Below are positions 26,833 through 34,930 of a stretch of DNA of 64,000 bases, one piece after another; the stretch's first letter is position 1; every line of letters starts with the position of its first letter. Source of the DNA: Bacillus crepusculi. GTDB taxonomy: Bacteria; Bacillota; Bacilli; Bacillales; Bacillaceae. The translations under genes were made by a program, and so were the position numbers. The notes below the pieces were generated by a model that did not search any database, was not told the origin of the DNA, and was given only the letters and a program-made list of their open reading frames with translations. The stretch lies in contig NZ_JACXXE010000002.1 in the NCBI RefSeq assembly GCF_014764715.1, forward strand, positions 372,001-436,000. Direction: 5' to 3'.

Positions 26833-27519
26833 ATGATTGAAATGAAGGAAGTCTACAAGATCTATCCTAATGGCGTAAAGGCGATCAATGGAATCAACGT
26901 CTCTATCCATCCAGGAGAGTTTGTGTATGTTGTTGGTCCCAGTGGCGCTGGTAAATCCACTTTCATCAAAATGATGTATCGTGAAGAGAAGCCAACCAAA
27001 GGGAAAATTTTAATTAATAACAAAGATTTAGGGTCGGTTAAGGAAAAAGACATTCCTTATGTGAGAAGAGAAATCGGCGTAGTATTCCAAGATTTTAAAC
27101 TCCTGCCAACCCTTACAGTGTTTGAGAACGTGGCATTTGCCCTTGAAGTCATTGGTGAACAGCCTAGTATCATTAAGAAAAAAGTGCTTGAAGTACTTGA
27201 TTTGGTGCAGCTGAAGCACAAAGCGCGCCAATTTCCTGACCAGCTGTCTGGCGGTGAACAGCAGCGTGTATCTATTGCTCGCTCCATCGTCAATAGTCCT
27301 GAGGTTGTCATTGCAGACGAGCCTACAGGAAACCTTGATCCAGATACATCATTGGAAATCATGAAGACACTGGAAGAGATTAATAACCGCGGGACAACAG
27401 TCGTCATGGCGACACACAACAAAGAGATTGTAAACAGCATGAAGAAACGCGTCATCGCAATTGAAGATGGAATGATTGTGCGTGACGAAGCAAGAGGGGA
27501 GTACGGAATTTATGATTAA
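26833..27519 (+). CDS. ftsE: Cell-division ABC transporter ATPase FtsE
   Basis: FtsE is the ATPase of the FtsEX complex, which does not transport but activates peptidoglycan hydrolases across the membrane. The 228-residue protein has Walker A GPSGAGKST (about 36-44), Q-loop VVFQDFKLLP, signature LSGGEQQRVSIARS, Walker B VVIADEPTGNLD and the switch histidine in MATHN. It overlaps ftsX by eight bases. The EnvC-like gene downstream of ftsX suggests the hydrolase partner is encoded in the same operon. Confidence 0.97.
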   Translation: MIEMKEVYKIYPNGVKAINGINVSIHPGEFVYVVGPSGAGKSTFIKMMYREEKPTKGKILINNKDLGSVKEKDIPYVRREIGVVFQDFKLLPTLTVFENVAFALEVIGEQPSIIKKKVLEVLDLVQLKHKARQFPDQLSGGEQQRVSIARSIVNSPEVVIADEPTGNLDPDTSLEIMKTLEEINNRGTTVVMATHNKEIVNSMKKRVIAIEDGMIVRDEARGEYGIYD

Positions 27520-28402
27520 AACTCTCTCGCGGCATTTACGTGAGAGCTTCCGTTCACTTGGAAGAAACACGTGGATGACCTTTGCATCAATTAGTGCGGT
27601 CACTGTCACACTGATTTTAGTTGGAGTTTTTCTTGTCATTATGCTCAACTTGAATAACATGGCATCGAACGCTGAAAAAGAAGTAGAAGTAAAAGTGCTC
27701 ATTGATTTAACGGCAAATCAAAAGCAGCAGGATGAATTAAAAGCAGAAATTGAGAAGATTCCTGAAATCAGTGATGTGAAATACTCATCTAAGGATGACG
27801 AGCTAAAAGCTCTGATTAAAAGCTTTGGTGAAAATGGACAATCTATGGGGCTTGTTGATCAAGAAAATCCATTAAATGATGCATTTATTGTGAAAACAAC
27901 AGATCCTCATGATACACCAAAAGTAGCGAAAAAATTAGAAAATTTAAAGGGTACGTATAAAGTAACCTATGGAAAAGAAGAGGTCAGCCGACTCTTTAAT
28001 GTGGTCGGAGTGGCACGTAATGTCGGATTTGCGCTCATTATTGGGCTTTTATTTACAGCGATGTTTTTGATCTCCAATACGATCAAAATTACGATTTTTG
28101 CTAGACGGAAAGAAATTGAGATTATGAAGCTAGTAGGGGCAACGAACTGGTTTATCCGCTGGCCATTCTTCATTGAAGGATTACTGCTTGGTGTATTTGG
28201 TTCCATTATACCAATTGCTCTATTGCTTAGCACATATCAATATGTTGTGGGCTGGGTGGCGCCGAGAGTACAAGGCTCATTTATTTCAATGCTTCCATAT
28301 AACCCGTTTGTCTATCAAGTATCACTGGTCCTTCTATTGATCGGTGCCATTATTGGTGTGTGGGGAAGCTTAACGTCCATCCGTAAATTCTTAAAAGTAT
28401 AA
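27512..28402 (+). CDS. ftsX: Cell-division ABC transporter permease FtsX
   Basis: FtsX is the membrane half of FtsEX. The 296-residue protein shows the expected four transmembrane helices: about 22-44, 175-197, 227-247 and 268-288. A large extracellular loop lies between the first two and interacts with hydrolases or their activators. The FtsX motif KEIEIMKLVGATNWFIRWPF is present in the cytoplasmic loop. The start ATG 27512 overlaps the ftsE stop. In B. subtilis FtsEX activates CwlO; here an M23 protein follows. Confidence 0.96.
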   Translation: MIKTLSRHLRESFRSLGRNTWMTFASISAVTVTLILVGVFLVIMLNLNNMASNAEKEVEVKVLIDLTANQKQQDELKAEIEKIPEISDVKYSSKDDELKALIKSFGENGQSMGLVDQENPLNDAFIVKTTDPHDTPKVAKKLENLKGTYKVTYGKEEVSRLFNVVGVARNVGFALIIGLLFTAMFLISNTIKITIFARRKEIEIMKLVGATNWFIRWPFFIEGLLLGVFGSIIPIALLLSTYQYVVGWVAPRVQGSFISMLPYNPFVYQVSLVLLLIGAIIGVWGSLTSIRKFLKV

Positions 28403-28445
28403 ATATATGTTTGATGGCAGCACTCGAGGATTTGATAGAAGGTGT

Positions 28446-28487
28446 GACCGGTTGATCCGATTCATCCGGTCGACTCTTCATGTCGAC
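28446..28487 (+). promoter_or_regulatory. Two overlapping, mutually exclusive hairpins before the M23 gene
   Basis: GACCGG (28446-28451) pairs with CCGGTC (28466-28471). GTCGAC (28469-28474) pairs with GTCGAC (28482-28487). The arms share three bases, so only one stem can form fully. They lie 10 bases before the ribosome site GGGAGGGG. There is no T run, so this is not a plain terminator. Confidence 0.45.
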
Positions 28488-28513
28488 AGTTGTCATGGGA
28501 GGGGAATATCGTT

Positions 28514-29779
28514 TTGAAAAGAAAGCTGATAATGGCTGGAATGGCAGCGTTTATTGGAACAACGTGGCTATACATTCCAGGGAAAGAAAATCGTGCATTC
28601 GCATACGAGGACCTAGATCAAAAACGTCAACAAATCGAAGAGAAAACATCGAAGACTGAATCAACCTTGAAGAAAAAGAAATCAGAGCTGGCAAAGCTGG
28701 AAAAGAAAGAAACAAAGCTAAAACAAGAAATTGAAAAGATTGACCAAAAGGTAAGTGTTGCAACTGAAAAGGTCGCTGAAAAAGAAAAAGAAGTCAAACA
28801 AACGAAACAAGAGATCAAGAAACTAAAAAAAGACATTCAAGTCATCAACGAGCGAATTGAAAAAAGAAAAGCAATTTTCAAAGACAGAATTCGTTCTATG
28901 CAAAAAAGCGGCGGTGCAATCAACTATTTAGATGTGCTGCTAGGTGCTCGCAGCTTTAGTGATTTTGTCAGTCGTGTTGGAGCTGTCACAACGATTGTCG
29001 AAGCCGATAAAGACATGATTACAGAACATGAAAATGATTTAAAGCTGGTGGAGCAAAAAGAAGCAGAGCTAAATAATCAGCTGAGTGGGCTTGAAACATC
29101 TCTGAAAGACCTTGAAGCACTGAAAAAGGATTTATCCAAGCAGCAAAAAGAAAAGGGAAAAGTCCTTGGTCATGTTACGGAAGAAAAAGAACATGCACAT
29201 GATGAACTAGGCAAGCTTGAAAACGAAAAAGACATTCTAGCGAACCAGCAAGCGGCTGTGAAGTCTGAGGAAGCACGCCGTCAAAAGGAAGAAGCCAAAA
29301 AAGCAAAACAAGCAGCTGCTGAAAAAAATGTACCTGCATCTCGTAGCGGTGGCTCGGATCAAGTATCTGATACACCAGCAAGCAGCTCAGGTTTCATTAA
29401 GCCGGCTGCAGGTAGATTCTCATCAGGCTTTGGCGGACGCTCTGGCGGACAGCACTACGGATTAGATATTGCCGCAAAAGGCACAGTATCTGTCGTCGCA
29501 GCAGCATCTGGAACAGTCACAAACTCAAGCTACTCAACGAGCTACGGGAATGTTGTATTTATTACGCACAATATCAATGGACAGACATATCAAACGGTAT
29601 ACGCCCACCTGTCAACAAGAAGTGTATCAACAGGGCAGAGAGTGGAACAAGGACAGTTCCTCGGATACATGGGGAACACAGGTCAGTCGTATGGCCAGCA
29701 TCTTCACTTTGAAATTCATAAAGGATTATGGAATGGCGCAAAATCAAATGCTGTCAATCCAGCACCATATATCCGCTAA
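28514..29779 (+). CDS. EnvC-like murein hydrolase (coiled coil plus M23 peptidase)
   Basis: This 421-residue secreted protein starts with a signal peptide (about 1-30, ending ENRAFA). A long coiled coil of about 230 residues rich in Lys, Glu and Gln follows, then a Ser/Gly linker. The C-terminal M23 (LytM) domain has zinc ligands in HYGLDIA and HLHFEIH. The architecture is that of EnvC, which E. coli FtsEX activates. All M23 metal ligands appear intact, so unlike degenerate activators it may itself cut peptidoglycan. The start is TTG 28514, nine bases after GGGAGGGG. B. subtilis lacks this gene between ftsX and ctpB. Confidence 0.9.
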   Translation: MKRKLIMAGMAAFIGTTWLYIPGKENRAFAYEDLDQKRQQIEEKTSKTESTLKKKKSELAKLEKKETKLKQEIEKIDQKVSVATEKVAEKEKEVKQTKQEIKKLKKDIQVINERIEKRKAIFKDRIRSMQKSGGAINYLDVLLGARSFSDFVSRVGAVTTIVEADKDMITEHENDLKLVEQKEAELNNQLSGLETSLKDLEALKKDLSKQQKEKGKVLGHVTEEKEHAHDELGKLENEKDILANQQAAVKSEEARRQKEEAKKAKQAAAEKNVPASRSGGSDQVSDTPASSSGFIKPAAGRFSSGFGGRSGGQHYGLDIAAKGTVSVVAAASGTVTNSSYSTSYGNVVFITHNINGQTYQTVYAHLSTRSVSTGQRVEQGQFLGYMGNTGQSYGQHLHFEIHKGLWNGAKSNAVNPAPYIR

Positions 29780-29783
29780 CAAA

Positions 29784-30012
29784 AAAGCCGATAACCCCAC
29801 GTTATCGGCTCAGCATGTAGACAAACCCTCGCATTCTTTGTCAGGTCTGCGCGCCGGTGCTCACGAATGTCCAATTCGCTCCGCTCCGGTGCTCGTCCTT
29901 CCTAGACTTCAAGGGCTTTCTATCACGCTGAAAAGAAGACAAAGGGCTAAAATCAAGATCATTTTAGCCCTTTGTCAACCATCTAAAGCCGATAACCCCA
30001 TGTTATCGGCTT
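29784..30012 (-). repeat. Structured dispersed repeat, copy 1, flanked by duplicated terminators
   Basis: The minus-strand core spans 29976 to 29811. It starts with a perfect 16-bp stem (29938-29953 with 29961-29976, beginning GACAAAGGGC on one arm). A second module follows, closed by CAGCGTGATAG and CTACATGCTG. It contains two GAGCACCGG(A/C)GC units 32 bases apart. On each side lies a 27-base terminator hairpin, 29784-29810 and 29985-30011, identical except for one loop base. The left hairpin ends the M23 gene and the right one ends the gene on the other strand. A second copy occurs at 54.4 kb. Confidence 0.85.
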
Positions 30013-30030
30013 TTTCGAATCTAAATAAAA

Positions 30031-30771
30031 TTAAAATAAAAGCAGTAACCCAGCAATAATAGGTGTTAACAGCACAGCGGATTTCAATAAAAGCTTTGGT
30101 GCAAGTCGTGTAAACTTCGCGCCGATAAATGCCCCTAATACTGTTCCAATTAAGATTTGAATCAGTAAAATAAAATCAACATACCCCTCTGAAATATAGC
30201 CAATTCCACCACCGATGGAGATCGGGATGATGACAAGCATGGTCGTGCCAACTGCCTGTCGAATCGACAGCTTCAGTAAAATCAAAAGCCCAACTTGAAT
30301 AAATGGTGCGGACCCAATACCGAACATGCCTGACAGCATACCTGATACAAGTCCTAAAATAATGCCCCTTGTCATCAGCTGACGTGAAGAAAGCGGCTGC
30401 TGCTCTGCTTCTTCATTGAGGACAAATAATTTGATCATCATAAAAACAGCAGATAAAAAGAGCATCCCGGCTGTTAAATAGTGCAAGCTTTCCTCTGGAA
30501 TAAAAGGAGCAACCTTAGCCCCTGCAAAAGAAGCAATACAAGCCAAAGCCCCAACAATTAAACCGGATTTCAGCTGAATATTCCCTTCCCGGTAGTGGCT
30601 GTATGCACCTGATAACGTCGTAAATGCCATAGCGGCTAAAGATGTCCCGAGCGCTGTATGGATCGGGATATCAAAAATTAACGTAAGCAATGCGATGACA
30701 AAACCAGCCCCGCCTGCTCCTACAAATCCTAATAAAATTCCTAATAAAAGCATCGTCAATATAATATACAT
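30031..30771 (-). CDS. TauE/SafE family membrane protein
   Basis: This 246-residue protein has about seven to eight hydrophobic segments and the duplicated pattern of TauE/SafE (DUF81) proteins, which export sulfite, sulfoacetate or similar anions. The first repeat begins LLGILLGFVGAGGAGFVIALL and the second GIILGLVSGMLSGMFGIGSAPFIQ, each with the glycine-rich hairpin of the family. AAGGAGT precedes the ATG by seven bases. It is divergent from ctpB and convergent with the EnvC-like gene. Nothing nearby indicates a substrate. Confidence 0.85.
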   Translation of the reverse strand: MYIILTMLLLGILLGFVGAGGAGFVIALLTLIFDIPIHTALGTSLAAMAFTTLSGAYSHYREGNIQLKSGLIVGALACIASFAGAKVAPFIPEESLHYLTAGMLFLSAVFMMIKLFVLNEEAEQQPLSSRQLMTRGIILGLVSGMLSGMFGIGSAPFIQVGLLILLKLSIRQAVGTTMLVIIPISIGGGIGYISEGYVDFILLIQILIGTVLGAFIGAKFTRLAPKLLLKSAVLLTPIIAGLLLLF

Positions 30772-30924
30772 AGCGAAGACTCCTTCTCGATCATAACAAA
30801 ATAAAAATTACACCTAATGAAATGATTAGTCAAGCCTTCATGAGAGAATGTCCTTACATGAAATCCCTTCTTCTGGCATATAATAACTCAGGTCATCAGG
30901 AAGAGTTGAAGAAGGAGGCCAAAT

Positions 30925-32373
30925 ATGAAAAAACAAATCGCATCTATTATGGCAAGTGTCGTTCTATTAATCAGTGCAGGGGTGATCACGCATAAAGAGG
31001 GGACTCATGCAGAGTCACCGAGATCAGCTGCTATGGTGGCTGGACAAGCTCAATCAAGTGATCGGGCGAAAGAAAATGGAATGGAGAAAATCGAGAAAGC
31101 CTATGATCTCATTTCGAATGAATATGTAGAGGAAGTGGATCGCCAAAAGCTGCTTGAAGGCGCCATTCAAGGCATGCTTTCAACTTTAAATGATCCATAT
31201 TCAGTATATATGGACAAGCAAACAGCAAAACAATTTTCTGATTCGCTTGACTCCTCCTTTGAGGGAATTGGGGCAGAAGTAGGGATGGATGAAGGAAAGA
31301 TCATTATCGTCTCTGCCTTTAAAAAATCCCCTGCAGCAAAAGCAGGTCTTAAGCCAAAAGATGAAATCATCAGTATTGATGGTGAGCCAATGAAAGAAAA
31401 AAGCTTAAACGATGCTGTGCTGAAAATAAGAGGAAAAAAAGGAACGTCTGTCGCCTTGAAAATTAGACGAAACGGGATTGAAAAAGAGTTAACGTTCCAT
31501 ATCAAACGAGAAGAAATCCCGCTTGAAACCGTGACTTCCTCTATCAAAGAGGTAAATGGTCATAAAACAGGTTATATTGCGATCTCTAGCTTCTCAGAAG
31601 ATACTGCGAAGGATTTCACGTCAAGCCTGAATAAGCTCGAGAAAAAGGGTATAGAGGGTCTTGTACTGGATGTGAGAGGAAACCCTGGCGGCTATCTACA
31701 AAGTGTGGAAGATATTTTGAAGCATTTTATTACGAAGGATCAGCCCTATATTCAAATCGCAGAACGGAACGGCGATCGAAAACGATATTTTTCCAAACGG
31801 AAAGAACAGAAGCCTTACCCAGTCAACGTCTTAATTGATAAAGGCAGTGCATCCGCTTCTGAGATTCTTGCGGGTGCAATGAAAGAAGCCGGAAAGTATG
31901 AAGTGGTAGGCGATGTCTCCTTCGGGAAAGGAACTGTGCAGCAGGCGGTCCCAATGGGAGATGGAAGTAACATTAAATTAACGCTTTATAAATGGCTCAC
32001 CCCAAAAGGGAATTGGATTCACAAAAAAGGTGTTGTTCCCACCATTGCCATTCATCAGCCAGATTACTTTACTGCCGGTCCGCTTCAGCTAAAGGAACCG
32101 CTTCAGCTTGATATGAACAATGAAGAGGTCAGACAAGCGCAGACACTGTTAAAAGGGCTGTCATTTGATCCCGGCAGAGTAGATGGATATTTTGATGAAG
32201 AAACGAAAAAAGCCGTACTTGCATTCCAAAGCACATATAATCTTGAAAAGTCAGGTGTCATTGATTTAAAGACAGCAAAAATGATGAACAAAATGGTAGA
32301 TGAAGTCAAATCCTACGAAAAAAATGATCTTCAGCTGCAGACTGCACTAAAAGCACTATATCTCAAAAAGTAA
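30925..32373 (+). CDS. ctpB: Carboxy-terminal processing protease CtpB
   Basis: CtpB is a secreted S41 serine protease that in B. subtilis cuts SpoIVFA during sporulation and so triggers SigK activation. The 482-residue protein has an N-terminal hydrophobic anchor, a PDZ domain (about 85-180) and the protease core. Ser310, Lys335 and Gln339 form the catalytic set and lie one residue from the B. subtilis numbering. A C-terminal peptidoglycan-binding-like domain spans about 385-460. GAAGGAGG precedes the ATG. A TATAAT at 30879 lies upstream, but a SigG-type promoter could not be confirmed. Confidence 0.95.
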   Translation: MKKQIASIMASVVLLISAGVITHKEGTHAESPRSAAMVAGQAQSSDRAKENGMEKIEKAYDLISNEYVEEVDRQKLLEGAIQGMLSTLNDPYSVYMDKQTAKQFSDSLDSSFEGIGAEVGMDEGKIIIVSAFKKSPAAKAGLKPKDEIISIDGEPMKEKSLNDAVLKIRGKKGTSVALKIRRNGIEKELTFHIKREEIPLETVTSSIKEVNGHKTGYIAISSFSEDTAKDFTSSLNKLEKKGIEGLVLDVRGNPGGYLQSVEDILKHFITKDQPYIQIAERNGDRKRYFSKRKEQKPYPVNVLIDKGSASASEILAGAMKEAGKYEVVGDVSFGKGTVQQAVPMGDGSNIKLTLYKWLTPKGNWIHKKGVVPTIAIHQPDYFTAGPLQLKEPLQLDMNNEEVRQAQTLLKGLSFDPGRVDGYFDEETKKAVLAFQSTYNLEKSGVIDLKTAKMMNKMVDEVKSYEKNDLQLQTALKALYLKK

Positions 32374-32400
32374 AGAGGCGAAGAAAAGCCTCTTTTTTTT
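32372..32400 (+). terminator. Terminator after ctpB
   Basis: AAAGAGGC pairs with GCCTCTTT around an eight-base loop, then a run of T residues to 32400. Confidence 0.92.
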
Positions 32401-32717
32401 GGTTCATTAGTGTCATGAACATGTAAAAATTTATTCTTAAAAATATATTATATCGAGAAATATATTCATTTATTTTACAAAAAACATAACATTCCATCGA
32501 ATTTACCCGATAACATATTTATATAAGAGACTTTCTGTTGATTTAAACATGTCATGAAAATGAAACTTTTGAAAGTTGTATGTTACATAAATAATTCTTA
32601 CAATAAAAAGTAGCACTCATTTTAAATATTTTATTTTTTGCGGATATTCAGCTTGAGCTTAAAGCTGTACCGAGGTTTGCGCTTTTCTTAAAAGAACTAG
32701 TAAATGGGGGTACACAA
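32401..32717 (+). promoter_or_regulatory. AT-rich region before swrA with a possible SigD promoter
   Basis: No gene was found. GCGGATAT at 32640-32647 is one mismatch from the SigD -10 element, with TTTA 15 bases (or TAAA 13 bases) upstream, so spacing or -35 is imperfect. The rest is AT-rich with no clear repeat. SigD control of swrA is known in B. subtilis. Confidence 0.4.
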
Positions 32718-33071
32718 TTGAAAAGGGCAAGTATTGTGAGAGAGAAAAAATATTACGAGTTGGTAGAGGAGCTTAAGAGTCGTTCGAAAGATGTGACGTT
32801 TTCCGCTACAAAGGCATTAAGTCTGCTCATGCTGTTAAGCAGATACTTGGTCAATTACACAACTGTAGAATCAGTCGACGAAATCGATGAGGACTGTGCT
32901 GAGATATACTTCAATTATTTAATGGATAATCATAAGAGACTTGGTATAAACTTAACCGACATCAAGAGGTCGATGCAGCTTCTCGGCGGCATACTAGATG
33001 TAGATGTAAATCACTATTTAAAAGATTTTTCACTGTCGAATGTCACACTTTGGATGAATCAGGAGAAATAA
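32718..33071 (+). CDS. swrA: Swarming motility regulator SwrA
   Basis: SwrA is a small protein that works with DegU to raise transcription of the fla/che operon and is needed for swarming. The 117-residue sequence matches the B. subtilis protein strongly (MKRASIVREKKYYELVE, FSATKALSLLML, HYLKDFSLSNVTLWM). It starts with TTG 32718 behind ATGGGGGT. Laboratory B. subtilis carries a frameshift in a run of A residues near the start. Here the matching run has only six A residues (GAG AAA AAA TAT) and the frame is intact, so the gene should be functional. minJ follows after 68 bases. Confidence 0.96.
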   Translation: MKRASIVREKKYYELVEELKSRSKDVTFSATKALSLLMLLSRYLVNYTTVESVDEIDEDCAEIYFNYLMDNHKRLGINLTDIKRSMQLLGGILDVDVNHYLKDFSLSNVTLWMNQEK

Positions 33072-33139
33072 ACCTGATGTCAAGCATCGATTTATTTGAT
33101 AGAATAAGAGAAAATGCTTGACTTGGGCGGTGAACGATA

Positions 33140-34327
33140 ATGAGCTCGGAGTGGATGGGAGCCGGATTAAAAGCGGTCGGTCTGTTTTTAATCCATCCTC
33201 TTTTTTATTTCATGATATTAATCAGTCTATTGTATGGCTACATCCGCGTAAAGCGGGAGAGAAAAGCGTTTCAAACAAGAATAGAAGATGTTTACGATGA
33301 ACTCAAATTTACATATTCAAAGGGATGGATTCCAGGAATTTGTCTATCTGTCATTTCGGTGGGCTTAGGGATTGCCCTCCCGCCTGGATTCATCGTACTG
33401 ATTGCAGCAATGACCATCGTATTTTCTTTATTCTTTAAGGCGAGTGCGCTTTCGTCTGCATACACACTCGGTTTCAGTTTGATTGCGGCACTTGGGCTGA
33501 TGAATTTCCAAGTGAGTCATTCTTGGCTACCGCAGCTCTCAATGATGAATACATCAGCCGTTGTTATTTTGCTAGGGCTCCTATTAATGACCGAGGGAAT
33601 TCTAGCATACCGAACGGCGCATTTACGTACATCGCCTGCAATGGTGATGAGTGCGAGAGGACTTTTGATTGGCCAGCAGCGGGCAAACCGTCTGTGGCTT
33701 TTACCGCTTGTTTTGCTGATGCCGGCAGGTGAATTGACTTCTTCTCTACCATGGTGGCCGGTGCTTCAAGTGCATGACCAAAGCTTCTCATTTATTTTGA
33801 TTCCATATATCATCGGCTTCGGTCAGCGGATTCAAGGATCACTGCCAATTGTTAGTATTCAAATTACAGCCCGGCGTATTCTCATGCTCGGACTTGCTGT
33901 TGCCTTACTAGGTGCTGCAAGTATTTGGTTTGAACCTATCGCCTGGGGTGCTGTATTGATAGCAATTGTAGGAAGAGCCTTTCTTTCATGGAAGCAGAGG
34001 ATGAATGATAATGCTGCCCCGTTCTACTTCTCTAAGCGTAATCAAGGGCTGATGGTGCTAGGGATCATTCCGAATACACCTGCGGCCGATTTAAAGCTTG
34101 AGATCGGAGAAGTTATTACAAAGGTGAATGGAATTGAAGTCAAAACGGTTTCGGAATTTTATGAAGCTCTTCAAACCAACCGAGCTTTGGCAAAGCTTGA
34201 GATCATTGGCCTCAATGGTCAGACAAGGTTTGAGAAACGAGCTTCTTACGAAGGAGAGCATCATCAGCTTGGCATCCTGTTTGTGAAGGATGACCCGCAG
34301 CAGGAACCAACGGCAATTTCATCTTAA
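33140..34327 (+). CDS. minJ: Division-site selection protein MinJ
   Basis: MinJ (YvjD, once SwrB-like SwrAB) links DivIVA to MinCD at the poles and septa and is also needed for swarming. The 395-residue protein has several transmembrane helices through about residue 285 and a C-terminal PDZ domain (about 290-385: NQGLMVLGIIPNTPAADLKL, GEVITKVNGIEVKTVSEF). GGCGGTGA precedes the ATG. It is cotranscribed with swrA, as in B. subtilis, and ends at a bidirectional terminator. Confidence 0.95.
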   Translation: MSSEWMGAGLKAVGLFLIHPLFYFMILISLLYGYIRVKRERKAFQTRIEDVYDELKFTYSKGWIPGICLSVISVGLGIALPPGFIVLIAAMTIVFSLFFKASALSSAYTLGFSLIAALGLMNFQVSHSWLPQLSMMNTSAVVILLGLLLMTEGILAYRTAHLRTSPAMVMSARGLLIGQQRANRLWLLPLVLLMPAGELTSSLPWWPVLQVHDQSFSFILIPYIIGFGQRIQGSLPIVSIQITARRILMLGLAVALLGAASIWFEPIAWGAVLIAIVGRAFLSWKQRMNDNAAPFYFSKRNQGLMVLGIIPNTPAADLKLEIGEVITKVNGIEVKTVSEFYEALQTNRALAKLEIIGLNGQTRFEKRASYEGEHHQLGILFVKDDPQQEPTAISS

Positions 34328-34355
34328 AAAAGCTGCTAGAGATGGCAGCTTTTTT
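34326..34355. terminator. Bidirectional terminator between minJ and the HxlR regulator
   Basis: AAAAAAGCTGC pairs with GCAGCTTTTTT around an eight-base loop; it overlaps the ends of both genes. Confidence 0.9.
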
Positions 34356-34701
34356 CTTTTGGACGTACTTCTTTTCCATAGGATTCGCCCCATTCACGCA
34401 TAGCGAAGATGATCGGCTTTAATGTATTTCCAAGAGAAGTCAGTGAATATTCGACACGAGGGGGAACCTCCTCATACACTTCTCTGTGAACCACGCCGTC
34501 TTGTTCAAGCTCACGTAATTGCAGCGTGAGAACACGCTGAGAAATTCTTGGCAGAAGCCGGCGTAATTCGTTGTATCGTTTCGGGCCGCAAGTCAAATGA
34601 TAAAGGATGACTCCCTTCCATTTCCCTCCAATGACACTCGTTGTGACCGAAACAGGACAGCCGTGATTCACAATGCTGACTGGATTGGATGGTGCGCTCA
34701 T
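34336..34701 (-). CDS. HxlR/DUF24-family redox-type regulator
   Basis: This 121-residue winged-helix protein belongs to the HxlR (DUF24) group of MarR-like regulators. The conserved N-terminal cysteine in NHGCPV (residue 15) is the residue oxidised in relatives such as YodB, CatR and HypR. The domain motifs [37 protein letters not shown] and YSLTSLG are clear. A second Cys near residue 38 and one at 119 could form disulfides. It is divergent from a nitroreductase gene, the arrangement expected for a local redox or electrophile sensor. HypR-like function is inference. Confidence 0.9.
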   Translation of the reverse strand: MSAPSNPVSIVNHGCPVSVTTSVIGGKWKGVILYHLTCGPKRYNELRRLLPRISQRVLTLQLRELEQDGVVHREVYEEVPPRVEYSLTSLGNTLKPIIFAMREWGESYGKEVRPKEKSCHL

Positions 34702-34930
34702 CTTTTACACTCCTTTCTAAGACGAAAATGGTGATATACGAACATGATTGTGCCTAACGAACAAAAATGTGCGTACTTGAATCGATGGAAGCTTTTCTTT
34801 TACCATAGAGATATCACATCACACATTCGGGCTGTTTGTTTTCTTATCATAACAATTTCTATATGAGAATGGAAAGAAATTGGATTGATGAAACATACAC
34901 CCTATTTGATCAATAGAAAGGATGAATAAA
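34702..34930. promoter_or_regulatory. Divergent control region of the HxlR and nitroreductase genes
   Basis: The 229-base gap must hold both promoters. An imperfect inverted repeat TTCTTAT ... ATGAGAA (about 34848-34870) lies near the nitroreductase and is a possible operator. No strong SigA promoter is obvious. Confidence 0.35.

Noticed and set aside
29469-30059. Open frame running from the M23 gene through the repeat
   Set aside because: It is in a different phase from the M23 gene, has no ribosome site, and its second half is the structured repeat.
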